From positions 1 to 18,151 of the forward strand of contig CAZYBU010000052.1 in NCBI GenBank assembly GCA_964645775.1: a DNA stretch of 18,151 nucleotides. Reading direction: 5' to 3'. The position numbers and the translations under genes were made by a program. The notes beneath the pieces are model-generated. The model was not told the DNA's origin. It did no database searches and worked only from the letters and a program-made list of their open reading frames with translations. The DNA is from CAZYBU01 sp964645775 (GTDB lineage: Bacteria; Spirochaetota; UBA4802; UBA5550). Positions 7,634-15,565 of this stretch are shown here, one piece after another. Position 1 is the stretch's first letter; every line of letters begins with the position of its first letter.

Positions 7634-8370
7634 AGACCGACAATCTCTTTCGTTAACTGCATGTAATCAATGGCGCCGTTGCTGTCCGCCTTGTACTCGA
7701 AAATGGTTTGGCCCCAGCTGGGAGCTTCCTGGAGGGAGACGTTTTCCCGGATCATGGTTTTAAACAGTTTTCCGGGAAGCCGTTTTTTCGTTTCTTCGAT
7801 GATCTCCCGGTTAATCGATTTTTTTGCGTTATACATGGTCCCTATGATACCGGCCACCTCTATCTCGCTGTTCAATCGCTTCTTGACCATCTGTACGCCT
7901 TCAAAGAGGTTATACATGCCATGGAATGGGAGAAACTGAACCTGGAGCGGGACGATGATGGAATCGGAGCAGGTCAGGGCATTCAGGGTAAGGACCCCCA
8001 GGGATGGGGGGCAATCGATTAAAACATAATCATATCCTTCCAGGCCTTTAAGGGCGTCCTGTAACAGAAATTCCTTGGCCGGTATGGGGAGGAATTCTAC
8101 GCCTCTCAGGTCTGATTTTGACGGGATAAGTCCGATGCCATTACGATCGATAATAACATCCTTAAGCCCCGCATCCCCCTTAATGAGTTCATAGATAGAC
8201 AGGTTAATATCCCTGTGGTTGATTCCCAGGTGATATGTGGCCTGCGCCTGATGATCCATGTCGATGACCAGAACATTTCTTTCCAGCATCTGAAGGGCGC
8301 CGGCGATATTTACCGTGGAGGTGGTCTTTCCGACTCCTCCCTTATTGTTGGAAATTGAGATTATCTTCAT
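7624..8370 (-). CDS. ParA/Soj-family ATPase (orphan)
   Basis: A 248-residue cytoplasmic ATPase of the ParA/MinD class, which positions DNA or protein cargo by ATP-dependent dimerisation. It has the deviant Walker A KGGVGKTT (10-17) with the signature lysine K10. The second motif VLVIDMDHQAQAT (33-45) carries the two aspartates D37 and D39, and Walker B is YVLIDCPP (115-122). The length and the lack of an N-terminal DNA-binding extension fit chromosomal Soj-like or small type Ib-like proteins. No parB, parS-like repeat or rRNA methyltransferase gidB neighbour is in the window, so a role in chromosome partition is not supported by context. It is divergent from the cyclic-nucleotide-binding gene and overlaps the unknown gene tail-to-tail. 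Cargo positioning is as likely as DNA segregation. Confidence 0.9.
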   Translation of the reverse strand: MKIISISNNKGGVGKTTSTVNIAGALQMLERNVLVIDMDHQAQATYHLGINHRDINLSIYELIKGDAGLKDVIIDRNGIGLIPSKSDLRGVEFLPIPAKEFLLQDALKGLEGYDYVLIDCPPSLGVLTLNALTCSDSIIVPLQVQFLPFHGMYNLFEGVQMVKKRLNSEIEVAGIIGTMYNAKKSINREIIEETKKRLPGKLFKTMIRENVSLQEAPSWGQTIFEYKADSNGAIDYMQLTKEIVGLYE

Positions 8371-8394
8371 AAGTATTGAATCCAGATAATATAG

Positions 8395-8422
8395 TTGACG
8401 AAGTGAACAGCGCCCGTATACA
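8395..8422 (+). promoter_or_regulatory. Candidate promoter for the cyclic-nucleotide-binding gene
   Basis: TTGACG (8395-8400), 16 bases, TATACA (8417-8422), giving a start near 8430. This supports the ATG at 8451, not a TTG at 8376 in the same frame. A short inverted repeat, GTATA (8416-8420) and TATAC (8434-8438), flanks the predicted start site and might be a regulatory site; it is weak. Confidence 0.4.
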
Positions 8423-8450
8423 AAATGTATTCATATACTTTGGATCAATT

Positions 8451-8846
8451 ATGTCAAACAATATTGCATATTATCAGAACGGGGAACGCATAATCCAGGC
8501 GGGCGAGTTTGAACGCAGGATGTATGTTATTCTCGAAGGAACGGTCTCTATTATCCTCAGGGACAAAGATAATTCCATCAATGTAGCGAACCTCAGGGCA
8601 GGCGACTTCTTTGGTGAGATATCCCTTTTCAACGATACCCCCCGGAGCGCGGACGCGCTTGCGATGGGACAGGTAAAACTATTTTATATCGACAGCCTCT
8701 CCCAGCTGAAAGGCTTTCTCATGAAAAACCCCGCCTTCGGCGCGAAGATGGTCCACATCCTTGCCCGGCGCCTTGCCAGGACGGATGAGATTCTCATCGG
8801 CAAGATCAGTGAGATCAACCGCCTGAAGATGACCCAGGATGTGTGA
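8451..8846 (+). CDS. Stand-alone cyclic nucleotide-binding domain protein
   Basis: A 131-residue protein that is essentially one CNB (cAMP-receptor-like) beta-roll. The phosphate-binding cassette reads GDFFGEISLFNDTPRSADALA (51-71), keeping the glutamate E56 and arginine R65 that contact the cyclic nucleotide ribose and phosphate. Ligand binding is therefore plausible. There is no helix-turn-helix, kinase or channel domain after it, only a helical tail (about 97-131), so it must act through a partner. The ATG at 8451 has GGA at 8442-8444, 6 bases upstream. The frame is open to a TTG at 8376, but that would start upstream of the predicted promoter. It is the first gene of the plus-strand run leading to birA and the carboxylase, and it diverges from ParA. 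Confidence 0.85.
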   Translation: MSNNIAYYQNGERIIQAGEFERRMYVILEGTVSIILRDKDNSINVANLRAGDFFGEISLFNDTPRSADALAMGQVKLFYIDSLSQLKGFLMKNPAFGAKMVHILARRLARTDEILIGKISEINRLKMTQDV

Positions 8847-8883
8847 GAACCCGGCATCCTGAGAATGATCCCAATATCAACCT

Positions 8884-8889
8884 TATAAT
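8884..8889 (+). promoter_or_regulatory. Perfect -10 box directly upstream of birA
   Basis: TATAAT lies 5 bases before the birA ATG (8895). No convincing -35 hexamer is present at 16-18 bases (best is a 4-of-6 match at 19 bases). There is no Shine-Dalgarno before birA, so initiation here would give a leaderless message. Confidence 0.3.
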
Positions 8890-8894
8890 GCCTT

Positions 8895-9671
8895 ATGCGT
8901 GAAAAAAACTGTCCACCACCTCACCGCGACATCGACTCCGGCGTAATCTGGCTGGATGAAGTTGACTCCACGAATTCACACATCTTACGTCACCGGGAAC
9001 TTCTCCAGATACCCTGGGTCACCGTGGTAGCCCGCAGTCAAAAGTGGGGCAGAGGGAGAAAAGAACGGAGATGGCATTCCACACCGGGCAGGGACCTGAC
9101 CTTCAGCCTGGTCTACCTGCCGACCGGAAAGCTTCGTGAAGTGCGGAGTGTTACACTGATCGCTGGAGTGGCTGTTCACAGTGTACTGGAAACCATCTCA
9201 GGGGTAAAGGCAAAACTGAAATGGCCCAATGATCTGCGTGTCGATGGTAAAAAGATCTGCGGCATCCTGACGGAACTGCATATGGAAAAGAGAGAACCGG
9301 CGATTCTCATAGGAGTGGGATTGAATGTTAACAGCCGGCGGTTTGCTGAGGGGGGAGGAGTCAGTGCGACCAGTATACTCATGGAGTCGGATGTAAAGCA
9401 TGATTTACCCACCCTGTTATCGCATCTTAGATCAGAACTGATTGATAATCTCTCAGACTTTACGGCCGGCAGAAGTGAGGAGTTGCTGAATAGATGGAAG
9501 AGAGCCTCTGATTCAATCGGGAAGTATATACGAACCGAATCCGCCGGCCGGATCCTCGAGGGAGTATTTCATGATATTACTGAAGATGGTGAGGTAATTC
9601 TGCTGGATCGTAAGGGAGAAGCCCATGTATGTACCGGAGAGATTGAATATCTTGATTATGAAAAGACCTGA
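8895..9671 (+). CDS. birA: Biotin--[acetyl-CoA-carboxylase] ligase, class I (no DNA-binding domain)
   Basis: Biotin protein ligase of 258 residues. It makes biotinyl-5'-AMP from biotin and ATP and transfers biotin to the lysine of carrier domains. The biotin/adenylate loop reads GRGRKERRWHS (52-62), where the common form is GRGRxGRxW, followed by GRDLTFS (65-71). KWPNDL (109-114) and KKICGILTE (119-127; the lysine of KICGI contacts biotin) are also present. The small C-terminal SH3-like domain is visible from about 215. The start falls right at the catalytic domain (VDSTN at 23-27), so there is no N-terminal winged helix and it cannot be a BirA-type repressor. It lies 48 bases after the CNB gene and 82 bases before a giant biotin-dependent carboxylase, its obvious substrate. 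Confidence 0.95.
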   Translation: MREKNCPPPHRDIDSGVIWLDEVDSTNSHILRHRELLQIPWVTVVARSQKWGRGRKERRWHSTPGRDLTFSLVYLPTGKLREVRSVTLIAGVAVHSVLETISGVKAKLKWPNDLRVDGKKICGILTELHMEKREPAILIGVGLNVNSRRFAEGGGVSATSILMESDVKHDLPTLLSHLRSELIDNLSDFTAGRSEELLNRWKRASDSIGKYIRTESAGRILEGVFHDITEDGEVILLDRKGEAHVCTGEIEYLDYEKT

Positions 9672-9718
9672 TCCCGTTTATTCATTTGACTTTATCGCAC
9701 TCTCCCAACGTCATGAAA

Positions 9719-9727
9719 TGGTATAAA
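9719..9727 (+). promoter_or_regulatory. Possible extended -10 promoter for the carboxylase
   Basis: TG-G-TATAAA: TG at 9719-9720, one base, then TATAAA at 9722-9727, giving a start near 9734, about 20 bases before the ATG at 9754. There is no matching -35 at 16-18 bases; a TTGACT at 9686-9691 is too far upstream. Transcription from birA may also continue into this gene. Confidence 0.3.
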
Positions 9728-9753
9728 CGCTGTGCGCCGGGTTAAAAGAAGCG

Positions 9754-12700
9754 ATGAACAATACCATTATCAAAAAAAGCGTAGAAGAATCCCTTGCCTC
9801 ACTGCGTTCGATCAATCCTGAGGACGCCTTCACGGAACCGGTCCAGGCAAGAGAAAACAGACTTCGAAAAGTTCTGGTTGCGAATCGAGGGGAAATCGCC
9901 AAACGTTTCTTCCTGGCCCTCCATGAAGAGGGAATACCCTCCGTTGCTATTGTTACCAGTGTCGATGAAGGTCAGTCCTGGTATGACTTCGCTGATGAAG
10001 TCATGATGATTGGTGAACCAGGAAATTATTCCCGCATACCAGTTGTCATCGCCGCAGTAATCCTTTCCGGGGCCAATGCCATCTATCCGGGATACGGCTT
10101 TCTCTCCGAAAGCGCGGAGTTCACCGAGGCCCTGCACAGAGCCTCAAAATTATTCGACCGGGAAATAATCTTCATGGGTCCCCGCCTTGAGGTCATGCAG
10201 AGACTGGAGAACAAAATCAAGGCGAGGGAGCTGGCACACGAGGAAGACATCCCCCTCCTTAAAGGTTCGAGGGTTTTCTATGGGATAGAAGAAGCGGAAG
10301 AAGAAGCGGAAACCATCGGATACCCGGTAATGGTCAAGCTTAACGCAGCAGGAGGAGGAAGAGGGATCCGTTACGCTGAGAACCGGGAAGAACTGGGCGA
10401 GGCAGTCCTTTATAGCCAGAGAACAGGGCGCTCTCATTACAATGACGACGCTTTCTATATCGAAAAGTATATTGAACATGCTATCCACATGGAAGTCCAG
10501 CTTTTCAATGGAAAGGCCGTGGGCATACGGAAATGTGCCGTTCAGCGCCATAACCAGAAGATCATCGAAGAGAGTGGGCAGAACTTCGTGGACAGGGAGA
10601 TACTCCTTGCCATGGTGGATGACGCAGAACGGATGGCACGCAGGTCTGGATATGACTGTGAGTGCGGAGCGGGGACCATGGAGTTTCTTATGGACCCGGC
10701 ATCAGAGACCTATGGATTTCTGGAATTCAATACCCGGCTACAGGTCGAGTACAGCGTTACGGAACAGTCGATGGGTTTTGATATCGTAAAATGGCAGATT
10801 ATGAATTTTGATGGTCGGGCAGATTCCATTTCTTATCCCAACATACGGGATCCGGAAATATTTCACGCGAACCATTCCATCGAATGCAGGGTCTTTGCTG
10901 AAGAACCGGAAAAAGGCTACCGTCCTTCTCCTGGTGAGATAAAGGAGCTTATCCTTCCCACATTTCATGGTGTACGCTGTGATTTCGGTTTTATGGAGGG
11001 GGACCATATACCTTCTGATTATGATTCCATGATAGGAAAACTCATTGTTACAGGCAGTAATCGCTCAGAGGCCCATATTCGACTTGAACGGGCGCTCCAG
11101 GAAATATATATACAGGGAGTGAGCACAAACCTGAGACAGCTTTTAAGAATAGTACGCCATCCGGATTTTATCAGGGGAGATTATTCCAATCGTCTCATAC
11201 CGGAGAACCCGGAGCTGCAGTTCAGGGAAGAGATACCTTCAGACCGTGATTCTGAACGGGAGGTTCTTCTCCTCGGCACCCTGACCGAATATATTCGCAT
11301 CTACCAGCGTATTGCACGGGAATTCAAAATCCGTGGTAATCTGGACACCTCCCTTTCTAACCGCAGCTTAACGACTCTTCCCGCCCGATTTACGACCCTC
11401 CTGGGGGGAGAGGAGCACAGGATAGAGATATTCCAGGTTGCCCTGAGCTCATTTCACCTCTACCATAATGGTACATACAGCGGACAGATCCGACTCAGTC
11501 ATATCAGTCCCAGAAGCGGTAACTATCTCTTTCAGTTCGGTAGCCGGTCCTACAGAATCAAGGCAGAGAAACGAGGAGACAACCTTCAAATCCACATGAA
11601 GGGGCGTAGCGGTAAAATTAATTATCACACTCTCCAGGTCGTGGCTGAAGGAACAGGGGAAGGAATTGATCCTGAAGGTATTGTTCGAGCCCCCTTCCAG
11701 TGTTCCTTCGTCTCTTTGGCCGAAAGAGGAGGGGAACCACTCCACAAAGGTGATAGTGTAATTAAGGGAGAGCCGATCATGATTGTTTCATCTATGAAGA
11801 TGGAAACAACCCTCTACTCTCCTGTTTCCGGTGTTCTCGACTACATAGTAGATGATGGAGAATATGATAATCTTGTACTGCAGGTTAATTCGGAAGGAGC
11901 TGTCACCGGAAAGGGATTTGAAGAATCGGAGATACTATTTGTCATTGAGCCAACAGAGACGGAGGAAGTCGCAGATGAGAAGAGAGAGAAGGAGACCCCA
12001 TCCGTTCAAGATAATCATCTCAGTCTTGATGATATCTTTGACCCTGAGAGGGCAAGGGAACTTTACAGGAGAGACCCGGAAAAGTATATATTAACTCTCG
12101 TTTACGCCTGCAGAAGCGTATTTCTCGGTTTCATCCAGCAGGATGAAAAGATTTCCAGGTTGCCTGCTGTCTTTACGGCCTTAGAGGAACTGGATCTGGA
12201 ACACTCTATTGATGAGGAAGGTCTGCAAAAAATTAATGACGTGATTAACCTGTACAGGAGCGTTAAGCTTCTCTTTTCTCCCCTTATAGTTGAAGGCGTT
12301 TCTTACCTGGAGGAGCTCAACTACTTCATAAGCAATATCCATGATTTTTCTTATTCTCCCCCTGAATCCTTTATCAAACTCATTGATACACTATCCAGAT
12401 TCTACAGGATAGAGAGGGCGCGTCTCACATCGAAAGGGGAAGAATGGTATCTGGAGACCATGCTTTTCCATCTCCAGAGAGCCTATTTCATGTGTACGGA
12501 CCTTACCGATGTCGTAACGCACCTGATACGCTTCGTCCTGCGCTCCCGTCACCGTCCACCTGAAACCTATCAGATTCTTTGTGACCTCCTGGCTACCGAG
12601 CAATATGAACTTGACGATACCCTTGCCCGTCACATCCAGGAATTTCTCGATCGTGACTACCCACGAAGGAGCGAACATCATATTCTGACTTCCGGTTCTC

Positions 12701-15558
12701 TGGAGAGTACTACCTCCACTATCCACGATACCGACAAGTTAGAGTCGGGGAAAGAGGCTCGGGCAAATATACTCTGTTCACTCGAATCCTCATCGAAGGA
12801 GAGAATACCCACCGGAATACCTGAATTGTCGCAGTCACTCCTTATCGACCGTCTCGATTATCTCGAAAAGAGAACCCCCCTTCGACCTCTCTCCTCTCCC
12901 TATAAGGATATTTATCTCTACGCCCTGTTCAACAATAACGGGAAAGAACCATGCGAATACGTTGCCTTTATCTTTACGGAGTATCCGGCTCGTGGTATTG
13001 ATGCTCCTTATCGCGAAAAACTCAGCGATCTTTCACGGAGGGGACTTCTGGCACTTGAAACCTGTCGTCAGGCCCGCCCCGTCGAGGTATCCAGGCTTGA
13101 GATCGTAATGCGGGGAGTACCTCGGGACATCCTGACCCGGAGTATTTCTTTAGCCCTATACCGGGATCTCAGAACGGTTTTCACTCAAGCATACAGGAGT
13201 TCCCCCAATGCAGAGTGTACCACACTTCTCCTTTCAGCAGAACATGGTGGCAGAAACCTTTCCTGGTCCCACCTATTCGGGGCAATCGAAAAAAGATTTT
13301 ATTTTGATATTATCTCATCGGACGATCCCCGGTATCCCTATTCTGATACGCCGGAGGAACGGGACCGTCATATCTTTGTACAGGATAAGTGGAGAGTCGA
13401 AGACTGGGCCTCATACTGTTGCGATGAAGGACAATGGGAGGAGCTCCACATCCCCGGTGTGGATGACAACATGCCTGAGGGGAGTGATGAGCCACTTCAG
13501 GTGGCGGGACGCATTCTGAGGGGAAAGGTCATGGGGAAGAAAGTCCTTTTCTACTTCAAGGATTCCAGAATTCGGGCCGGGGCCACGGGGAATCTGGAAG
13601 GACTGAAGTATATCGCAGCCCTATACCTGGCCCGCAGGGAGAAGATTCCGGTATACGTGTGGAACGACGGGTCCGGCGCAAATATCAACGAGGGGATCGT
13701 TTCTCTCAACCGGGGAGGTCAGGGTTTCATGATGAACACCCTTATGCGTTCTTCTCTGGATGATGAGCATTTTACCCGATATGTGATAAACAATCCGGAT
13801 CCGGCCATGCAGAATGTTATTAAGGGTATTGAGCCTCTTATCCAGTCATCATCAGAACAGAATTTTCCCTTCGTTGTTTCCGTTGGCATCGGGTCCTCTG
13901 CCGGACTCGATGTTTACGGGGCCAGCCAGGCGGCCGTCCAGGTACTCCTTGACTCTCCCCAGGCATACCGTGTCCTGACGGGAGCGGGCGTTGTCCGATC
14001 AGTCCTTGGAAAGGAATTCACCAACTACGAGATCGGAGGGGCCCGGGTTATGGGGCAGTGGACAGGAATCGTTGATTTCGTTGCCCGTAACCGGCTCTAT
14101 CTCATTGAAAAGATACGTACAATTCATGCACTACTTTCGGATGATTTACCGGGAAACGAGTACCATCCATGTCAAAGACCAGTACCCGCAGGTTCCGATT
14201 TGAACAGACGAAAGGTCGTTTTCACGGAATCGCAGATAATTCCCAACGTGGATGCAGGTCTCTTCCTTCCCTTCAAGCAGGAGTACCATGCCGGCAGAGT
14301 CCTGATCGGTGGTTTTGCCCGTCTCGGAGGAAAGCGGGTACTTATCATGGGACCCCGAAGCAGCAGGGGACTTCGCTCCTTTAACGCCCTGACCAGAGCC
14401 AGGGAGATGCTGATATCTGCTGAAAAGATGGGGGCCTTTCCCATTCTGTTTTTCGGTAAAAGGTTTTTTCAGGATGCCGACTATTTCGATTCAGGCGGCA
14501 TTCGGGTAAGAATGGAATTTCTGGAAACGTGGCGAAGAATACCCGGTTGTCGTGCTGTCATCATAACGGACCCGGAGGGGATTCATGGAGTAGAGGTCTC
14601 ATCTTCCGCTGATGTAACGGTTTGCCTGCAGAGAGATGAAAAGGATTCGCCGCTCCATGAACTCAGCAGTAAGAATTCCACTATTATAGCAAATGATGAA
14701 GGGGAGGCATTCCGTACACTTTGCCAGATCTTCGAGAAAACAGCCCGGCACGAAATTGATTTTAATCCTGATGATGCTCCCCGGGATATTCCCGTTATAC
14801 CGGATGACCCTTCCGAACCCTTTGAGATTATTGAGTCCGTGATAGAAAGAATAGTGGATCAAAACAGTTTTGTCGAGCTCTACCATGACATGAACGACCC
14901 GATATCCGGTCCCACCCTCGTTACAGGTCTTGCCCGTTTCCAGGGTAAAAGCGTCGGAATCATAGCGGATCAACCCCTTATCCTCGGGGGCGGCGCTGAC
15001 GCCCCGGGCACCGAGAAGTTTCGTATTTTTACACGTTTCTGTAACCGCAACCGCCTCCCCATTCTCATGCTTTCCAATTCATCCGGCTTTGTACCGGGAA
15101 TTAAACAGGAACGTCTCCGCATACAGGCCATCGGAGCCGATTCTCTGGACGAAAACATTCTCGGGAATGTTCCGGTTGTATCCGTTGTGCTGCGCCAAAA
15201 TTATGGAGGTCGCCAGATCCATGCCTTTAACCGTTTCCTTCGTCCCGGCATCGCCTACCTGGCACTCAAGGACGCCACCCTGGCGGTCATGGGCACGGAA
15301 GTTGCCTTTGATCTTCTTAAAGGAAAGACCTATCGTCAGAAAGAGCGGGATGAGGGGAGGGATAGGGCCGAAGCATTTCGCGCATCCTATATACGAGAAT
15401 ACAATGAAAAGGGCCGGGCGCAGAATGACGCCCTTGCCACGGGATGCGTTGACCGTATCATCGATAGTCCAGAATCCCTCAGGGACGAGATTATCTCTGC
15501 TCTTGAACTGGCCCGGGAAAGGGCCCACCAGGCTTTTAACGCGCCCCTCGATTCATAA
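9754..15558 (+). CDS. Giant single-chain biotin-dependent acyl-CoA carboxylase (biotin carboxylase + carrier + carboxyltransferase)
   Basis: A 1,934-residue cytoplasmic enzyme predicted to carboxylate an acyl-CoA, most simply acetyl-CoA to malonyl-CoA; the substrate is not proven. Biotin carboxylase is about 35-500: VANRGEIA from residue 42, K154 and K195 with the AGGGRGIR loop, H245, K269, and the active-site strand EFNTRLQVE (E324, N326, R328, E332), plus R379. A linker (about 505-640) precedes the carrier domain (about 640-712) with SSMKMET and biotinyl lysine K682. A central region of about 500 residues (735-1215) matches nothing I recognise. Carboxyltransferase N-half is about 1220-1480 (WNDGSGANINEG, 1303-1314). 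The C-half is about 1690-1930 (SGFVPGIKQE, 1777-1786; YGG, 1817-1819), with a CT-like segment between (1498-1680). Only a weak GAAG precedes the ATG. The order recalls eukaryotic acetyl-CoA carboxylase. The upstream birA supports biotinylation. Confidence 0.9.
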   Translation: MNNTIIKKSVEESLASLRSINPEDAFTEPVQARENRLRKVLVANRGEIAKRFFLALHEEGIPSVAIVTSVDEGQSWYDFADEVMMIGEPGNYSRIPVVIAAVILSGANAIYPGYGFLSESAEFTEALHRASKLFDREIIFMGPRLEVMQRLENKIKARELAHEEDIPLLKGSRVFYGIEEAEEEAETIGYPVMVKLNAAGGGRGIRYAENREELGEAVLYSQRTGRSHYNDDAFYIEKYIEHAIHMEVQLFNGKAVGIRKCAVQRHNQKIIEESGQNFVDREILLAMVDDAERMARRSGYDCECGAGTMEFLMDPASETYGFLEFNTRLQVEYSVTEQSMGFDIVKWQIMNFDGRADSISYPNIRDPEIFHANHSIECRVFAEEPEKGYRPSPGEIKELILPTFHGVRCDFGFMEGDHIPSDYDSMIGKLIVTGSNRSEAHIRLERALQEIYIQGVSTNLRQLLRIVRHPDFIRGDYSNRLIPENPELQFREEIPSDRDSEREVLLLGTLTEYIRIYQRIAREFKIRGNLDTSLSNRSLTTLPARFTTLLGGEEHRIEIFQVALSSFHLYHNGTYSGQIRLSHISPRSGNYLFQFGSRSYRIKAEKRGDNLQIHMKGRSGKINYHTLQVVAEGTGEGIDPEGIVRAPFQCSFVSLAERGGEPLHKGDSVIKGEPIMIVSSMKMETTLYSPVSGVLDYIVDDGEYDNLVLQVNSEGAVTGKGFEESEILFVIEPTETEEVADEKREKETPSVQDNHLSLDDIFDPERARELYRRDPEKYILTLVYACRSVFLGFIQQDEKISRLPAVFTALEELDLEHSIDEEGLQKINDVINLYRSVKLLFSPLIVEGVSYLEELNYFISNIHDFSYSPPESFIKLIDTLSRFYRIERARLTSKGEEWYLETMLFHLQRAYFMCTDLTDVVTHLIRFVLRSRHRPPETYQILCDLLATEQYELDDTLARHIQEFLDRDYPRRSEHHILTSGSLESTTSTIHDTDKLESGKEARANILCSLESSSKERIPTGIPELSQSLLIDRLDYLEKRTPLRPLSSPYKDIYLYALFNNNGKEPCEYVAFIFTEYPARGIDAPYREKLSDLSRRGLLALETCRQARPVEVSRLEIVMRGVPRDILTRSISLALYRDLRTVFTQAYRSSPNAECTTLLLSAEHGGRNLSWSHLFGAIEKRFYFDIISSDDPRYPYSDTPEERDRHIFVQDKWRVEDWASYCCDEGQWEELHIPGVDDNMPEGSDEPLQVAGRILRGKVMGKKVLFYFKDSRIRAGATGNLEGLKYIAALYLARREKIPVYVWNDGSGANINEGIVSLNRGGQGFMMNTLMRSSLDDEHFTRYVINNPDPAMQNVIKGIEPLIQSSSEQNFPFVVSVGIGSSAGLDVYGASQAAVQVLLDSPQAYRVLTGAGVVRSVLGKEFTNYEIGGARVMGQWTGIVDFVARNRLYLIEKIRTIHALLSDDLPGNEYHPCQRPVPAGSDLNRRKVVFTESQIIPNVDAGLFLPFKQEYHAGRVLIGGFARLGGKRVLIMGPRSSRGLRSFNALTRAREMLISAEKMGAFPILFFGKRFFQDADYFDSGGIRVRMEFLETWRRIPGCRAVIITDPEGIHGVEVSSSADVTVCLQRDEKDSPLHELSSKNSTIIANDEGEAFRTLCQIFEKTARHEIDFNPDDAPRDIPVIPDDPSEPFEIIESVIERIVDQNSFVELYHDMNDPISGPTLVTGLARFQGKSVGIIADQPLILGGGADAPGTEKFRIFTRFCNRNRLPILMLSNSSGFVPGIKQERLRIQAIGADSLDENILGNVPVVSVVLRQNYGGRQIHAFNRFLRPGIAYLALKDATLAVMGTEVAFDLLKGKTYRQKERDEGRDRAEAFRASYIREYNEKGRAQNDALATGCVDRIIDSPESLRDEIISALELARERAHQAFNAPLDS

Positions 15559-15565
15559 AGGCTTT

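Noticed and set aside
7624..8370. Chromosome or plasmid partition locus
   Set aside because: Only ParA is present; there is no ParB, no repeated parS-like sequence and no replication gene in the window.
8376..8450. TTG start at 8376 for the CNB protein
   Set aside because: It would precede the predicted promoter at 8395-8422, and the added 25 residues are not part of a CNB domain; the ATG at 8451 has GGA upstream.
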